This document shows positions 1-12,718 of a stretch of 64,000 nucleotides of DNA, in pieces. Origin of the DNA: Anadara kagoshimensis. Lineage: Eukaryota; Mollusca; Bivalvia; Arcoida; Arcidae. Both the position numbers and the translations under genes were made by a program. The notes below the pieces were generated by a model, which saw nothing but the letters and a program-made list of their open reading frames with translations, was not told the origin of the DNA and ran no database searches. The DNA lies in contig CM037874.1 of NCBI GenBank assembly GCA_021292105.1, forward strand, positions 37,656,904-37,720,903. Reading direction: 5' to 3'. The stretch's first letter is position 1. Each line of letters starts with the position of its first letter.

Positions 1-262
1 AAAGTGATATATTTTAGATTGATAACCGTTTCAGTATTCTTTTGCATCTGTGACCTTGACCTTTGATTTTTATTATTTTTCCCCTTGTGGGACCCCAAGG
101 GGGCATATTTCGTTGATTTGTGAAAATATGAAAGACCTTCACCCAAGTATGATAGTCAGTAAGTTTCATCAAATTTAGCCAGGTAGTTTTGGAGGAGATT
201 ATTAAAATACAAAATGTTAACGCACGAGAGACGACGGACGATGGTAAACCATCAATATAGCT
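1..262. repeat. End fragment of the 'gaggcccatgggcc' array element
   Basis: The stretch has the 'catctgtgaccttgaccttt' module, the 'agtttcatcaaatttagcc' module and a 'cgacggacgatgg' tail. The same modules occur in the same order at the end of the full elements at 12719-14206 and 60064-62270, so this is the distal part of another copy cut by the window edge. From 263 to about 640 I see only AT-rich sequence with a short run of 'catgcatgcatgc' near 373. Confidence 0.7.
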
Positions 263-648
263 TACCTGAACTTTCAACCTAAAATATTATAAAGTTTTTA
301 CTTTTCATTTTTAATTCAGTTGGGATTTTGGAATATGCAAAAGTACGTTTGTGTCTTTAGCGTCCTGGTCTTGCATGCATGCATGCAAACTCGAAGTTAA
401 TTTCATACACAACCTTAAACTTTATTTAACTTAACCCCAAACATTAGTTTTCGCCCAAATATTTGCAGATCTTAAGAAAGGCACATAAAGCCTTTTTGAG
501 ATTTGATAAAATAATAGTGGGCGATAAAACATTTAAATTTAACTTGGAAACCAATGAGTTATATAGGGTGGGGGCACAAAATAAAACTCTTCAAAATAAT
601 GAAAGTGACCAAAACTCTGAAGAATCCTCATGACGCCAGAAATCCCTC

Positions 649-1510
649 GTAGTTTTTGCATGGAACATTGGGGGTGGAAGAAATTGCAAACACGTTTCAA
701 AAACATTATTTAAGAAATACAGGAAAATGACATAATTTGTTTTTCAGAAACTTTGGCAAAATCTTAAACTGAATATGAAAATTTGTTCCCAACACACAAA
801 ATGTATTGCAATGTTGGTACCAAAAGGGCAAAATATGGCATTACACCCCAAGGTATTGCTGTATACATTAAAAACTCTTTAAAAAAATATGTTAAGAAAG
901 TGATAGATAATAGTGCCACATCGATTATGGTACATTTTGATAAAAAACTTCTTGGTACTGACAAGGATACATTGGGGTGTTTTTGCTATATTCCACCTCA
1001 TAAACCTCTATTTTATGAAAATTTTGATGTAAAAAATGGTATTGATATTTTTTACAAAGAATTGTTAGATATATATAATTTAAATACTTTGTAATATGAT
1101 GTACATTTGTTTTGTTGCGGTGATTTTAATGCTAGAACGGGGCTAGAGAAAGATTTTTTAGACGAATATACAAATTATCTCACATTAGGTAATCATTTTG
1201 TAGATGATAATTTTTATGCTACAAGAGCATCATAGGATGATAAGATCAACATGTTTGGTAAATATATTTTAGAAATGTGTAAACAGTTAAATATTCACTT
1301 AGTAAATGGTCGCACTGAAGGTGACAAATCTGGTGAATACACATTCATAGCCTCAACAGGTTAAAGGGTAATAGATTATATGATTATGTCCACCCCTTTG
1401 TTCCATCGAATAATTGACTTCAAAGTCTTAAACATTGATATCACACATCATTTCCCTATTCTCACTGAATTGGATGTTGCATTTGACAACTGCAAACAGC
1501 AGGTAACACA
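649..1510 (+). pseudogene. LINE endonuclease domain, decayed
   Basis: Reading through several stops, the frame shows the endonuclease/exonuclease/phosphatase landmarks in order: WNIGG near 660, a CFSET motif with the catalytic Glu near 745, CGDFNA near 1115 and an IDYMIMS stretch near 1372. The final catalytic Asp-His (normally SDH) reads THH near 1446. In-frame stops occur at about 1092, 1233 and 1362. In APE-type LINEs this domain nicks the target DNA to prime reverse transcription. This copy cannot be functional. Confidence 0.8.
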
Positions 1511-1771
1511 ATACTGTAAATATAAATGGCGCGACTCGGAAAGGGAAGCAACTTTTTAATAGGTTGTCCGATGATTATGTAATAAAAAAAATCCAACTAC
1601 TTTATGGAGCAGATTTCTAGTAACTGTGTTGCAGAATGTGTCGACACTATCAGCGAGATGATTAGTTATGCAGATGAGTGCATGAAAGTAAGACCTAGAC
1701 GCGAAAGTACACAACCGACTTGGTGGGACAAGGAATGTGAAAACTTAAAGAAAGCAAAATTGTTACAGTTG

Positions 1772-2662
1772 AGTTGGGATTTAGGGATAGTCCCAGGTTT
1801 CTCATCAAGGCAAACATAAGACTTCTTTTTTTCAATTTAAATTTATTTACTGATATGTTTTTCAATCTTATTCCATGTTTCAATCCACATATAAAATTCC
1901 ATGTTTCATTCCAAATATAAAAACCAAACTACAAAATACAAACATAAAGAAAACCTTATTTTTTTGGGAACTAGTCTATTTGAATAAATATAATTATGTG
2001 TGTACCTTAATCCATAGCACTGGGCTATACCAATATATAGAAAAACCAAATTTTAATTATTAAACTAAGTCCCATAATAACCACAAACATTTTAGACATA
2101 AATTATACAATTTGCCCCTAGTACACAAATCATTAAATTTAGTCACTATTTACAATCTTTAAACTTGAAATATGAAAGTCAAAAATCATATTTATTTTAA
2201 AAAAAAATTTAAATCAAAATAATTACCAAAATAAATTTTAACACTACCGAATTAAATCTTGAAATTAACAAAAACTGTACTCACAATTGTATATATTCTT
2301 CTTTCTTAAATTCACTATTCTTTTAACCATGACCAATACCCAACTAAAAAAATATCACATTCCCACCCCTTATATATGTTTCAAAAAACGCCAACTCATC
2401 AATTCTTACACACCTATCATACGCTTCATGAAAACTCGCACATTCACCCCAGTTAAAAGACACCACATCAGCACAAATACTGAACTTGTTTATCACACCT
2501 GTGTTAAGGACAACATATAAAACATGGACTGGACATTTAAAAATGGATTTATGGTAATACATATAATATGGAATGGACACTTAATAATGAATATACAATT
2601 TCTGATTTTTTAAACAAAATAAACAAAAAATACTATGTACACTGTAACAAAAATATATGCAT
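1772..2662. other. G-poor AT-rich insertion inside the LINE
   Basis: The LINE protein reads continuously up to about 1771 (ends LLQL) and resumes at about 2663 with LNRFRKSN, which is the expected next segment of this protein region. The ~890 bp between them has no match to the LINE and very few G residues on the plus strand, especially 2050-2520. No terminal repeats or clear target duplication were seen. ORFs inside it look like composition effects. Confidence 0.5.
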
Positions 2663-4790
2663 CTTAATAGATTTAGGAAATCAAACAGTGATGAGGGTTT
2701 GAAAATCTATATACAAACAAAACAGAAATTTAAGTATTTGTGCAACACCAAAAAGAGAGATGAAAGATCAAGTAAGACAAAGGAAGTACTGATGTTGAAA
2801 GAACCAAATGAAATGTTGACAAAAATGAGGAATCTCGCTCTACAAAAAAGTGAAACTAACATCACAGGAGACCAGTGGTTCAAGAATTTTAAAGATCTGT
2901 TAAACTCAGCAAAATTTGATACAGATGTTGCATTTCAACAAGAAGCGCGTGATGGAGTTGATACATTTATGGAGGCTGAAGCGGAAACAGTCTCCGATAT
3001 ATTGGACTCACCTATCACAGCGGATGAGGTAGCTACATCCATGCATCAGATGAAAAACGGAAAAGCCCCTGGGACAGATGGTTTGGTAATTGAAATGTTC
3101 AAATATTCGATTAGTGTCGTGCAAGAGCATATAGTACTTTTATTCAATAAAATCTTAGACACTGGCATTTTCCCGGAACAATGGAGAAAAGCTATCATAT
3201 GCCCTATTCACAAAAAAGGTGATACAAATATTCCTGAAAATTACAGAGATATTTCCATACTTAGTGTCCTAGGAAAAGTGTTTACTAAAGTAATCAACAA
3301 TAGGCTTATTCTATGGGCTGAAGAAAGACGGTTGTTTTATGAGGATCAGGCTGGATACAGGCAGGGTTATTCAATAATAGACAATTGTTTTATTCTCCAG
3401 TCAGTAGTGCAAAAATATTTGGGTAAGAAGAAAGAACGCATGTACTGTTTGTTCATAGATTTCATAAAGGCGTTTGACTGTGTACAACACGATTTGCTAC
3501 TATATATCCTAATTAAATGTGGTTTAAGTGCAAAAATAACCAAAATCCTAAAATCTGTGTACTCGCAATTATCTGCTTGTGTGCGCTTGTCAAATGAAAT
3601 ATCTGAATTTTTCCAATGCAAGGTTGCATGTTAAGTCCCTTTCTTTTTGTCATGTTTATCAACTCTTTATCAACGAATTGATAAGAACACTTAAAGACTG
3701 TACTGGTATTTTCATAGATGATGACGTTCTAAACTTGGTGCAGTTATTATTTGCTGATGACATTGTTAATATGGCAGACACAGTGGTAAATCTACAAAAA
3801 CAGATACGTCAACTAGAAGAGTTTTGCCACAAGTATGGCATAAAAATAAATATGTTAAAAACAAAAATTACGGTATTCCGTATGGGGGGGTCCCATTAAA
3901 TCATCAGAAAAATGGTACTACAAAGGGGTAAATATTGAAATTGTAAACTTCTATAGATATCTCGGAATGATGTTCACCGCCACACTCAGCTGGAACAGAT
4001 GCAAAAGTGAAGTGGCACTAGCAGCTGAAAAATCTCTTTTCAAACTGTATAAGTTTCTGCGACTATATGATGTGCCTAACGACAGGGTTTTATACCTATT
4101 TGATAGCATGGTTATACCAATTCTAACATATGGATCAGAAATTTTGGGGTTTAAAAGTTATGAACTCATAGAAAAAGTACAATTAAAATTTTGTAAACGG
4201 CTACTACAAGTTAAAAATAGTACCCCAACTATAACTGTATATGGTAAATTAGGTAGATTTTCATTGTTTATATTACATTATAAAAAGATTATTAAATACT
4301 GGTTTAAAATGTTGTTAATGAATGATTAAAGGTATCCAAAACACTGTTATAACATGCTACTTGAGAGACATGAGGCAGGTAAAACTACTCATAACTGGGT
4401 CTCAAATATTTGTAATATATTAAATAGATATGGTTTTCATCATGTATGGCTCTATCAAGGAGTAGCAAATATTGATTTGTTTATATCTGAGTTTATACAA
4501 AGAGTTAAGGATACCTATATCCGAGAATCCAAGAATGGTTTGCATTGAAAAACAACACTAGCAAGTTAGAATTTTATAATACTATTAAACTTGTTTTTGA
4601 CCCTGAAAGATATTTGACAGAAACAGTGAGCAAATCTATTAGAGGGGCCTTATGCCGACTTAAAGTATCGAGTCATAATCTCGAAATAGAAACGGGTAGA
4701 AGTGAAAAAATTATAAGGGAAAATAGGCTATGCAAATATTGTTTAACTTGGGGTAAAAACGAGGTATAAAACGAAGTACATTTTTTTATT
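2663..4790 (+). pseudogene. LINE reverse transcriptase and C-terminal region, frameshifted
   Basis: The first open stretch (to 3634) shows KAPGTDG, a YRDISILSVLGK block, QAGYRQG and the metal-binding motif A FIDFIKAFD. The frame then shifts, and motif C FADDI appears near 3750 in the stretch ending at 3899. After another break the region 3967-4329 has the LTYGSE and FCKRLLQV segments common at LINE C-termini, followed by pieces at 4354-4548 and 4545-4769 ending with a CKYC pair. The catalytic Asp residues survive, but at least three frame breaks make it a pseudogene. It resembles the polymerase of molluscan LINEs annotated as 'jockey-like'. Confidence 0.85.
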
Positions 4791-5062
4791 TTATTGTCAA
4801 CTTTATGAGGATATAAGGCATGAGTGTAAGATTGATATATACATGTCTAAATATCACGATTTCTATGAAATTATAAAAACACCTAATATGTCCATTATTT
4901 ATGATATTGGAAAATATGCTTATTTGTCATTTATGTTGCGAGACAGATGTATAAAAAGTTTGGTTTAAAAGTTTCTTAGAATGTATGATAAAGTGTAAAC
5001 CCTGTATAAATACTACATTGAAGTCTGCCATCTTACACATGCAAATATTGTATTATTTATTA

Positions 5063-6503
5063 AGGCGCCCAAACAAAGTTTGGCGACTTATTGTTTTTGC
5101 ACCGTTTCTTATTATTATTATTATTATTATTATTCTTCCTCTTCTTCTTCTTCCGGCCATGAACTTGTCCAACCAATTTCTTAAAGACCGTTGGTCCAAT
5201 CTTAACCAAACTTCACATGAAGGTTGATACCCATCTCCTTCCCCAGAGGCCGAGGTAAAATGTCCATGGGGTTATTAGGGGAGGGGCAGGAGGGCGGGGT
5301 CTTAAAAACAATAATGATCAATTTTGCCATTTATGCTTTATTTTGTACTATAAAACCATATATATTCATGATCAGTGTCTCAAGATGCACAAGTCTGTAT
5401 CAGTAGATTTTCCCTGCGGTATCAGGGAGGGGTGGGGATGGGCGGGGCAGTGTGCTAACTTTTAAACGATTGAGATCCCCACCCATAAACTATATATTTT
5501 CTGGTTCTACTTAAAAAGTTGAATAGAATGATACTAAAGAAAATCCCATGGGGTCATTCCTGATGAAGGGTGGGGACGGGCGGGGCTTGGTACTAACTTT
5601 TAAATGGTTGATATCCCACCCTGAAACTATATATTTTCCGGTTCTGTTTTAAAAGTTGAATAGAGTGATACTGAAGAAATGCCCATGGCGTTTTCCAGAG
5701 GAGGGCAGGGACAGGCGGGCTGGGTACTAACTTTTGATCAGTTGAGATCCCCACACCTAACATATATATTTTCTTATTCTTTATGAAAAGTTGAATAGAT
5801 TGATACTAAAAGTTGAATAGATTGATACTAAAGTAAACCCATATGGGCATTCCAATAGGAGGGTGGAGACAGGTAGGTCTAGGTACTAACTTTGCGATCC
5901 CCACCCTCAAACTACAGTTTTCTTCATGGGCTGGTTGCTATCATTTTGTTTAAGAATTAAAACAATAAGCTTAAATTTTCATTGTCAAGGATACTTAAGT
6001 AATCACTGATCCATGTCTAAAAGCTCTTAAGCTAAATCTTTTGAGTTATCCCTGGGGCATGATTTATTATTCAATTCGATAGAGTAGCTGCATTTAGTTT
6101 TCAATATGACATTATATGGGTAAATGCTTGGATTAATTTAAAATCAACACATCATTAGCTCATCAAAACAACGGTTTGTGATATTGGGTATAGGTGATGT
6201 CAATCAACTTTGCCTATTGTTTGAATTTGAACCCTTGAATTGGATTCATGTACTACTTCTCTATATAAAATTAAATCTTAAAATGAAAAAAATATTACAA
6301 GTTTAAAATTTCTAAACAGTTTTTCTATTGTGTGTAGAACTTATTTAAAGGTTTAAAATTTTCAGCCGTTGCCATGGAAATGGAAAAAAGCAACAAAAGT
6401 ACAAGTTCTAATATGTGTTTTGAATACAGGGTTTGATTTTTATTTGGTATGGGCGCCTTATTTGTAATGATGCATCCATCATTACATTAGTACTCGTTAT
6501 TAT
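5063..6503. repeat. 'aaggcgccc' interspersed repeat, copy A
   Basis: It begins aaggcgcccaaacaaag and ends at gggcgcctta (about 6460), so the ends are inverted, followed by a 9-bp-stem hairpin 'gtaatgatg catc catcattac' and 'tactcgttatt'. A (TTA)n/CTT-rich tract follows the start. The interior is built of several ~140-bp degenerate units, each with a 'gggtggggacgggcgggg' segment and a 'gttgaatagagtgatact' segment. ORFs here are by-products of the repeat. Confidence 0.8.
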
Positions 6504-7996
6504 TAAGGCGCCCAAACAAAGTTTGGCGACTTATTGTTTTTGCACCGTTTCTTATTATTATTAAGGCGCCCAAACAAAGTTTGGCGACTTATTGTTTTTG
6601 CACCGTTTCTTATTATTATTATTATTATTTTTATTATTCTTCCTCTTCTTCTTCTTCCGGCCATGAACTTGTCCAACCAATTTCTCGAAGACCGTTGGTC
6701 CAATCTTAACCAAACTTCACATGAAGGTTGATCCCTATCTCCTTCCCCGGAGGCCGAGGTAACATGCCCATGGGGTCATTAGGGGAGGGGCAGGAGGGCG
6801 GGGTCTTAAAAACAATAATGCTCAATTTTGCTATTTATACTATATTTTGTACTATAAAACCATATATAATCATGATCCGTGTCTCGAGATGTACAAATTT
6901 TCCTGGGGGTATCAGGGAGGGTGGGGATGGGTGGGGCAGTGTGCTAACTTTTAAACGTTTAATATCCCCACCCATAAACTATATATTTTCTGGTTCTACA
7001 TGAAAAGTTGAATAGAGTGATACTAAAGAAAGTCCCATGGGGTCATTCTTGATGGAGGGTGGGGATGGGCTGGGCTTGGTACTAACTTTTAAATGGTTGA
7101 TATCCCCATCCTGAAACTATATTTTTTCCGGTTTGGCTTTTAAAGTTGAATAGAATTATACTGCAGAAATACAAATGACGTTATTCCAGAGGAGGGTGGG
7201 GACAGGCGGGGCTGGGTACTAACTTTTGATCAGTTGAGATCCCCACCCTAACATATATATTTCCTTATTCTTTATGAAAAGTTGAATAGATTGATACTTA
7301 AGTAAACCCATATGGTCATTTAATAGGAAGGTGGGGACAGGTAGGTCTAGGTACTAACTTTGAGATCCCCACCCTCAAACTATAGTTTTCTTCATGGGAT
7401 GGCTGCTATAATTTTGTTTAAGAATTAAAACCATAAGCTTGAATTTTCATTGTAAAGGATACTTAAGTAATCACTGATCCATGTCCAAAAGCTCTCAAGC
7501 TCTTAAGCAACACTAATGGTCATTTATCCCTGGGGCATGATTTATTATTCAATTCGATAGAGTAGCTGTATTTAGTTATCAATATGACATTACATTGGTA
7601 AATGCTTGGATTAATTTAAAATCAACACATCATTAGCTCATCAAAACAACAGGTTGTGATATTGGGTATAGGTGATGTCAGTCAACTTTGTCTTTTGTTT
7701 GAATTTCAACCAATTGGATTCATGTACTATTTCTACTTTCATTTGACACCAAGACAATAACTTTTTAGAATAAAATTTCAGAGAGAGAGAGACCATACAT
7801 AGACACACTTGCTCCAAGTATATATTCTAAATGACCAAAAAGGTTACATCTCTTGAATCTTTATTTCATTTAAACCTTGAACTAAAAAAAATGTTAATTT
7901 CTAATAATATGACTTCTGAAAACAGGGTTTGACTTTTATTTGTTTGGGCGCCTTATCTGTAATGATGCATCCATCATTACATTAATACTCGTTATT
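6504..7996. repeat. 'aaggcgccc' interspersed repeat, copy B
   Basis: A second direct copy with the same internal 140-bp units and the same terminal hairpin (near 7962). Its first ~60 bp are duplicated in tandem (6504-6563 and 6565-6625). It is only joined to copy A by the short 'ttagtactcgttatt' spacer that also follows copy B, so the two look like a tandem pair. Confidence 0.8.
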
Positions 7997-9240
7997 AAAT
8001 GATTGTAACATGAGCCTCGAGCTCAAAATACTCATATGAATAAAGATTATGTAAGAAAGGCAAATTTCAGAAAGCTCGAAAGTTTGATGTCACATGTGAC
8101 TCTGTTATGTGCAAGCGTGACCCGTTACATATAATAAGTCGGCAATTATATCAGATATTGTTGTGAAAATAACCTATATTATGCGATAATTCTTCAGAAA
8201 TATGTGATCATAGGTCAAAACATAACGAATTACTTACTGGAAAATGTTAGGTTAGAGCAACTAAATACAAAGAGAAATTGTTTCCAGTCAACATGGATTT
8301 GGAAACAAATCGCTACTAAACAGTGGGTACAGTTATTTTAGCAAGCAACGGTACAGTAACGAATCCTTGACAACGGTCAGAAAATCTATCTTTTTGAGTT
8401 TAAAATAGGTCAGTTTATTATAAATACGATTGAAAATTGAAACAAAATCATTGATGGTGAAGCCTATAGTTTGGACGGTGTTAGAATAACGCAATTAGTG
8501 CCATTAACAAACAATTTAGTTGATCAAATGAGTGCACTTCGTCGCTCAGGTTGGTGATTTACCATGCTATTTCCATCATTATTATCATATTAATAATTCA
8601 TAAAACTTTTTAAATGCAATTAGTGTATCTGTTGAAATGTTTAAAAACTTTCTGCGTCAGATTTACCACATATGAATAAGAGATAGTTGGTTTATCCACC
8701 GCGTTTTACTTGCCCATCTCGCCTGACATTTTAGATTGTCCGCTTCGACAATCGCAACTTCCTGTATATAGTTTTCGGCGGTCCCTCACTGTGCATGCGT
8801 ATCTATTAAAAAAAATTTGATGATTTCCACTGACTTGTTCCATGTTTGTATAGAGTTAAACGGAGACAAACCAAATGAATTATATGTGTTAAACATATAA
8901 TTCAATATTTTACTGAGATTTTTACCATATAAACTTTTACATAATGATAGTAGCTTTAGGTCTTTTCACTATCAATATGTATTCAACATACTTTTAAATT
9001 TTGAATCCTATAGGCGGATAGCTCGGCGTTTTGGATATCATCCTTTATTGAGTCCAATTCTCACAACAAAAGTTTTGCTTTTGTGATTGTAATTTGATCG
9101 GTATATATTCGTGCTCGATGTGTTAAACATGTTTAAGCATAACGATGTTGACTGACTGGGATCTTTTTAGCCAAGCATTATGCTAGCCTACAATGTAAAA
9201 TTGCGGACATATATTAAATACTCTTTTACAAATTCAAGCT
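7997..9240. other. Non-repeat AT-rich interval, no gene seen
   Basis: No convincing ORF, splice pair, RNA gene or recognised repeat was found by eye. It lies downstream (in the minus direction) of the possible exon at 9250-9558 and could be intron. Confidence 0.4.
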
Positions 9241-9249
9241 TATACGTAC

Positions 9250-9558
9250 CTATTCCATTTCCATAAGTAAAAGCACCAATTTGAGATGGACCGCCGTCAT
9301 CAAGCATTGGACGTACATCTACGGCTTTTTGTAAAATTTTGAAAATGTCCTGTTCTTCGTAACATTTTTCTATGGTTTTATATGTATTTTGAGTAATAAA
9401 AACCTGTTCATTTTGAAATTTTTCAGTCAAATCTAATGCTTGACTCAATATTTTGTCTGAATCGTAGTCTTGAAGTGTGTATGGAATTAAAACACTCCGT
9501 GCGTTTGTTTTTGAACTTGAACACTTTCGCTCGTGCGTGAAATGACATTGCATCATTT
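9250..9558 (-). CDS. Possible single coding exon of an unrecognised protein
   Basis: The minus-strand frame is open for about 103 codons, with a pyrimidine-rich 'cctttttag' acceptor upstream and a consensus donor (gtacgt) at 9249-9244. The peptide is ordinary in composition, with a segment ALDLTEKFQNEQVF and a Gly-rich end containing DDGGPS. I recognise no family. No neighbouring exons with matching phase were found: the flanks are repeats or featureless sequence. It may be an exon of a gene extending elsewhere, or a relic. Confidence 0.25.
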
Positions 9559-9606
9559 CTAAAAAGGAGGACTTCGGTCGGGATTCAAGCTCACAACCTC
9601 TTCATT

Positions 9607-10551
9607 CAGGCCCGTAGCAACGTTTTTGAAAGTGGGGGGGGGCACATTTTGTGTGATTCGACCTCGAGGGCACGAAGTGCCCGAGCCTACTAGGGGAGTC
9701 TGGGGGCATGCCCCCCCCCCTTAAAATTTTTAAAAATCAGAAGGTCTGAGACGTCATTTCCTGCATTCTCATATATAAATCAGCAGGTGGTTTAATCGGC
9801 ACATTTTACATACAATTTCTAATTTTAATTATAAAAATTCACAAAGTTGTACTAACGGATTACCAAAGTTATTGGTGGAGAACACAGAGATTTCTTTGGA
9901 AAAAATTTGGTAGGACCACGAACCTTCCACAAATAATATGACAGAACTTTTTGATACCGGCTCTGAAAGACCTGAGATGGCACCTTAGTTTTTTATGTAC
10001 ACATAAATTTTATACTTTCAGACTTTGGTTCATGAGAATTTTAAATCATCTAAATATGACCACAAATATGGTTAAAGTAAAAGTAATTTTATTATGTCTT
10101 GGCTCTGAGATAAACAATACCATGTTTAGTTAAGGTCAGGTTTTAGAGATTCAAATTTGATTCTGTCTTCCAATATTGTTTCTTGTTTCAACTTGATTTT
10201 TTTTATTTCCGCAATATTTCTGGACAATATACTCTGATACATGGTGATTATATAACATAAAATTAAAAGTCTCCAATACGATTTCGGAAGTCACTCTAGA
10301 ATGATAACACGCGGAATAGGAAACGGTACCGTATGTTCTCTAGTCCGGATTTGACCTTTGTTTACATACTATTTAAACGACAATCACATGCTAGCTTCAG
10401 AAAAACTATCACAAAGATTAAAATTATATAGCTTACGCGTTCATGAATTTATACAAGTTTATTTTAACAGGTTTTCATACATTTTTTCTAAAATATTTTT
10501 ATAAGTCCACAAAAAGTGGGGGGGGGCGGCCACCCGGATACTACGGACCTG
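9607..10551. repeat. Terminal-inverted-repeat element, non-coding
   Basis: The left end caggcccgtagcaacg mirrors the right end tactacggacctg, and both ends carry runs of G or C (around 9636-9646, 9710-9722 and 10518-10526). The interior has no coding sign. A similar G-run and 'gggggcatgc' segment occurs in the elements that interrupt the LTRs near 17640-17873 and 23850-24075. Confidence 0.5.
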
Positions 10552-10869
10552 TCATTGCCTTTTCTGCCTTCATGATTCTCTTTTTCGGAAATAATGATAC
10601 TAGATTTTGATCATGTATTTTTAATAAAATAACCAATATTTTTAACTGCTGTATGAATGGTTACTGGTTATAGTATTAATTTTTGTAAATTAACTTGACA
10701 AAATCTTGATTTACTCATTCATTTATTTACTTATCACATAATATGAAATCATTTTATTGTTATACTCTAGTATATTCTAAACAATTAATTAAAAAAAAAT
10801 AATATATACACATTATTTTGAACTGTATTATTGTCATCGTGTAAATCAGTTACGAACCTCGTCGTCGAG

Positions 10870-10948
10870 GTCCATCAATTTGAAACACCTGTGCACGTGC
10901 TAGTAATCCCTCACCGCTTCGCGGTTCACGTGCCCAGATGTTTCAATT
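10870..10948. repeat. Imperfect inverted repeat (foldback)
   Basis: The arms 'tccatcaatttgaaacacct' and its near complement 'atgtttcaattgatgaa' flank a core with 'cgcttcgcg' and two 'cacgtg' hexamers. It resembles other palindromic elements of this window. Confidence 0.5.
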
Positions 10949-11241
10949 GATGAACCCCTCTGACTCGATTAGTAAGTATTACATAATCATTTAAACGATA
11001 TGATTAAAACGGCTTAATTCAATTAATGGTCAGGTATGTCAATCAAAACTAACAAACTGTAAGACAATGCAGATATATGTGATATTTGGGTTACATTATA
11101 ATACATTGTAGGTTGTGATTTTGGTGGTTCAAATCATTTTAAGAACATTCTTCACTGAAATATACGAATAATGCCAATCTGTTCCTCGTGTAATTATGGC
11201 AATTTGGTTTTAGAAGTTATTAGTGAATCTTCTGAAATTTG

Positions 11242-12500
11242 TTCTGATTACGACTTTAGCCAAATTTGGTCAATCATTCCACTTTAGAAGATCTGATTAC
11301 CACTTTAGCCAAATTTGGTCGATCATTCCACTTTAGAAGGCCTGATTACCACTTCAGCCAAATTTGGCCAATCATTCCACTTTAGAAGGTCTGATAACCA
11401 CATTAGCCACATTTGGTCAATCATTCCACTTTAGAAGGTCTGATAACCACATTAGCCAAATTTGGTCAATCATTCCATTTTAGAAGGTCTGATTACCACT
11501 TTAGCCAAGTTACTTAAGAAGGTCTGATAACCACATTAGCCAAATTTGGTCAATCATTCCACTTTAGAAGGTCTGATCACCACTTTAGCCAAATTAGATC
11601 AATCATTCCACTTTAGAAGGTCTGATCACCACTTTCGCCAAATTCGGTCAATCATTCCAGTTTAGAAGTCTGATCACCACTTTAGCCAAATTTGGTCAAT
11701 CATTCCACTTGAGAAGGTCTGATCACCACTTTAGCCAAATTTGGTCAATCATTCCACTTTAGAAGGTCTGATCACCACTTTAGCCAAATTCGGTCAATCA
11801 TTCCACTTTAGACGGTCTGATCACCACTTTAGCCAAATTCGGTCAATCATTCCAGTTTAGAAGGTCTGATCACCACTTTAGCCAAATTCGGTCAATCATT
11901 CCACTTTAGAAGGTCTGATTACCACTTTAGCCAAATTCGGTCAATCATTCCACTTTAGAAGGTCTGATCACCACTTTAGCCAAATTCAATCAATCATTCC
12001 ACTTTAGAATGTCTGATCACCACTTAGCCAAAATCGGTCAATCATTTCACTTTAGAAGGTCTGATCACCACTTTAGCCAAATTTGGTCAATCATTCCACT
12101 GTTGAAGGTCTGATCACCACTGTAGCCTAATTCGGTCAATCATTCCACTTTAGAAGGTCTGATCACCACTTTAGCCAAATTCGGTCAATCATTTCACTTT
12201 AGAAGGTCTGATCACCACTTTAGCCAAATTCAATCAATCATTCCACTTTAGAATGTCTGATCACCACTTAGCCAAATTCGGTCAATCATTTTACTTTAGA
12301 AGGTCTGATCACCACTTTAGCCAAATTTGGTCAATCATTCCACTGTTGAAGGTCTGATCACCACTGTAGCCAAATTCGGTCAATCATTCCACTTTAGAAG
12401 GTCTGATCACCACTTTAGCCAAATTTGGTCAATCATTCCACCTTAGAAGGTCTGATCACCACTTTAGCCAAATTCGGTCAATCATTCCACTTTAGAAGGT
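11242..12500. repeat. 49-bp minisatellite, about 25 copies
   Basis: The unit contains 'ggtctgatcaccactttag', then 'ccaaattcggtcaatcatt' and 'ccactttagaa'. Copies differ by a few substitutions (ttcggt/tttggt, gatcacc/gattacc) and small deletions. A block with the variants 'tcaatcaatc', 'gaatgtctg' and 'cactgttgaa' recurs near 11970-12130 and 12220-12360, so higher-order duplication has occurred. No coding potential. Confidence 0.95.
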
Positions 12501-12718
12501 CAAGTAATTAACTTACTTTGTCAGTTTGAAAGTTTTACCTTGCTTTTGGTTGTGATTTTGACATGTATTAGTGTTTGTTTTTTATTTGTCCTATTACGAT
12601 TTCATGAAATATGTGTTCATAAAGATGTATAATTGCTTGATGACCTATTTGAAATTGATTTTTTCAATAATTTTGGAAAACATCCTTGCCGATTGTTGCG
12701 TTATTGTTTCATAATAAA

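Larger units (their letters stand above)
640..4975 (+). mobile_element. Broken APE-type non-LTR retrotransposon (LINE)
   Basis: In order on the plus strand are relics of an apurinic-type endonuclease (about 649-1510), a reverse transcriptase (about 2663-3900) and a C-terminal region (about 3967-4790) ending in a Cys-containing tail near 4735. All parts carry stops or frame changes, so the copy is dead. An AT-rich block of about 890 bp separates the endonuclease part from the reverse transcriptase part. The 5' end is not defined and no poly-A tail or target duplication was found. The clade was not assigned; a CR1- or RTE-like origin is possible but not shown. Confidence 0.85.

Noticed and set aside
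11242..12500. CRISPR-like array
   Set aside because: There are no unique spacers; the whole 49-bp unit repeats, and the DNA is animal.
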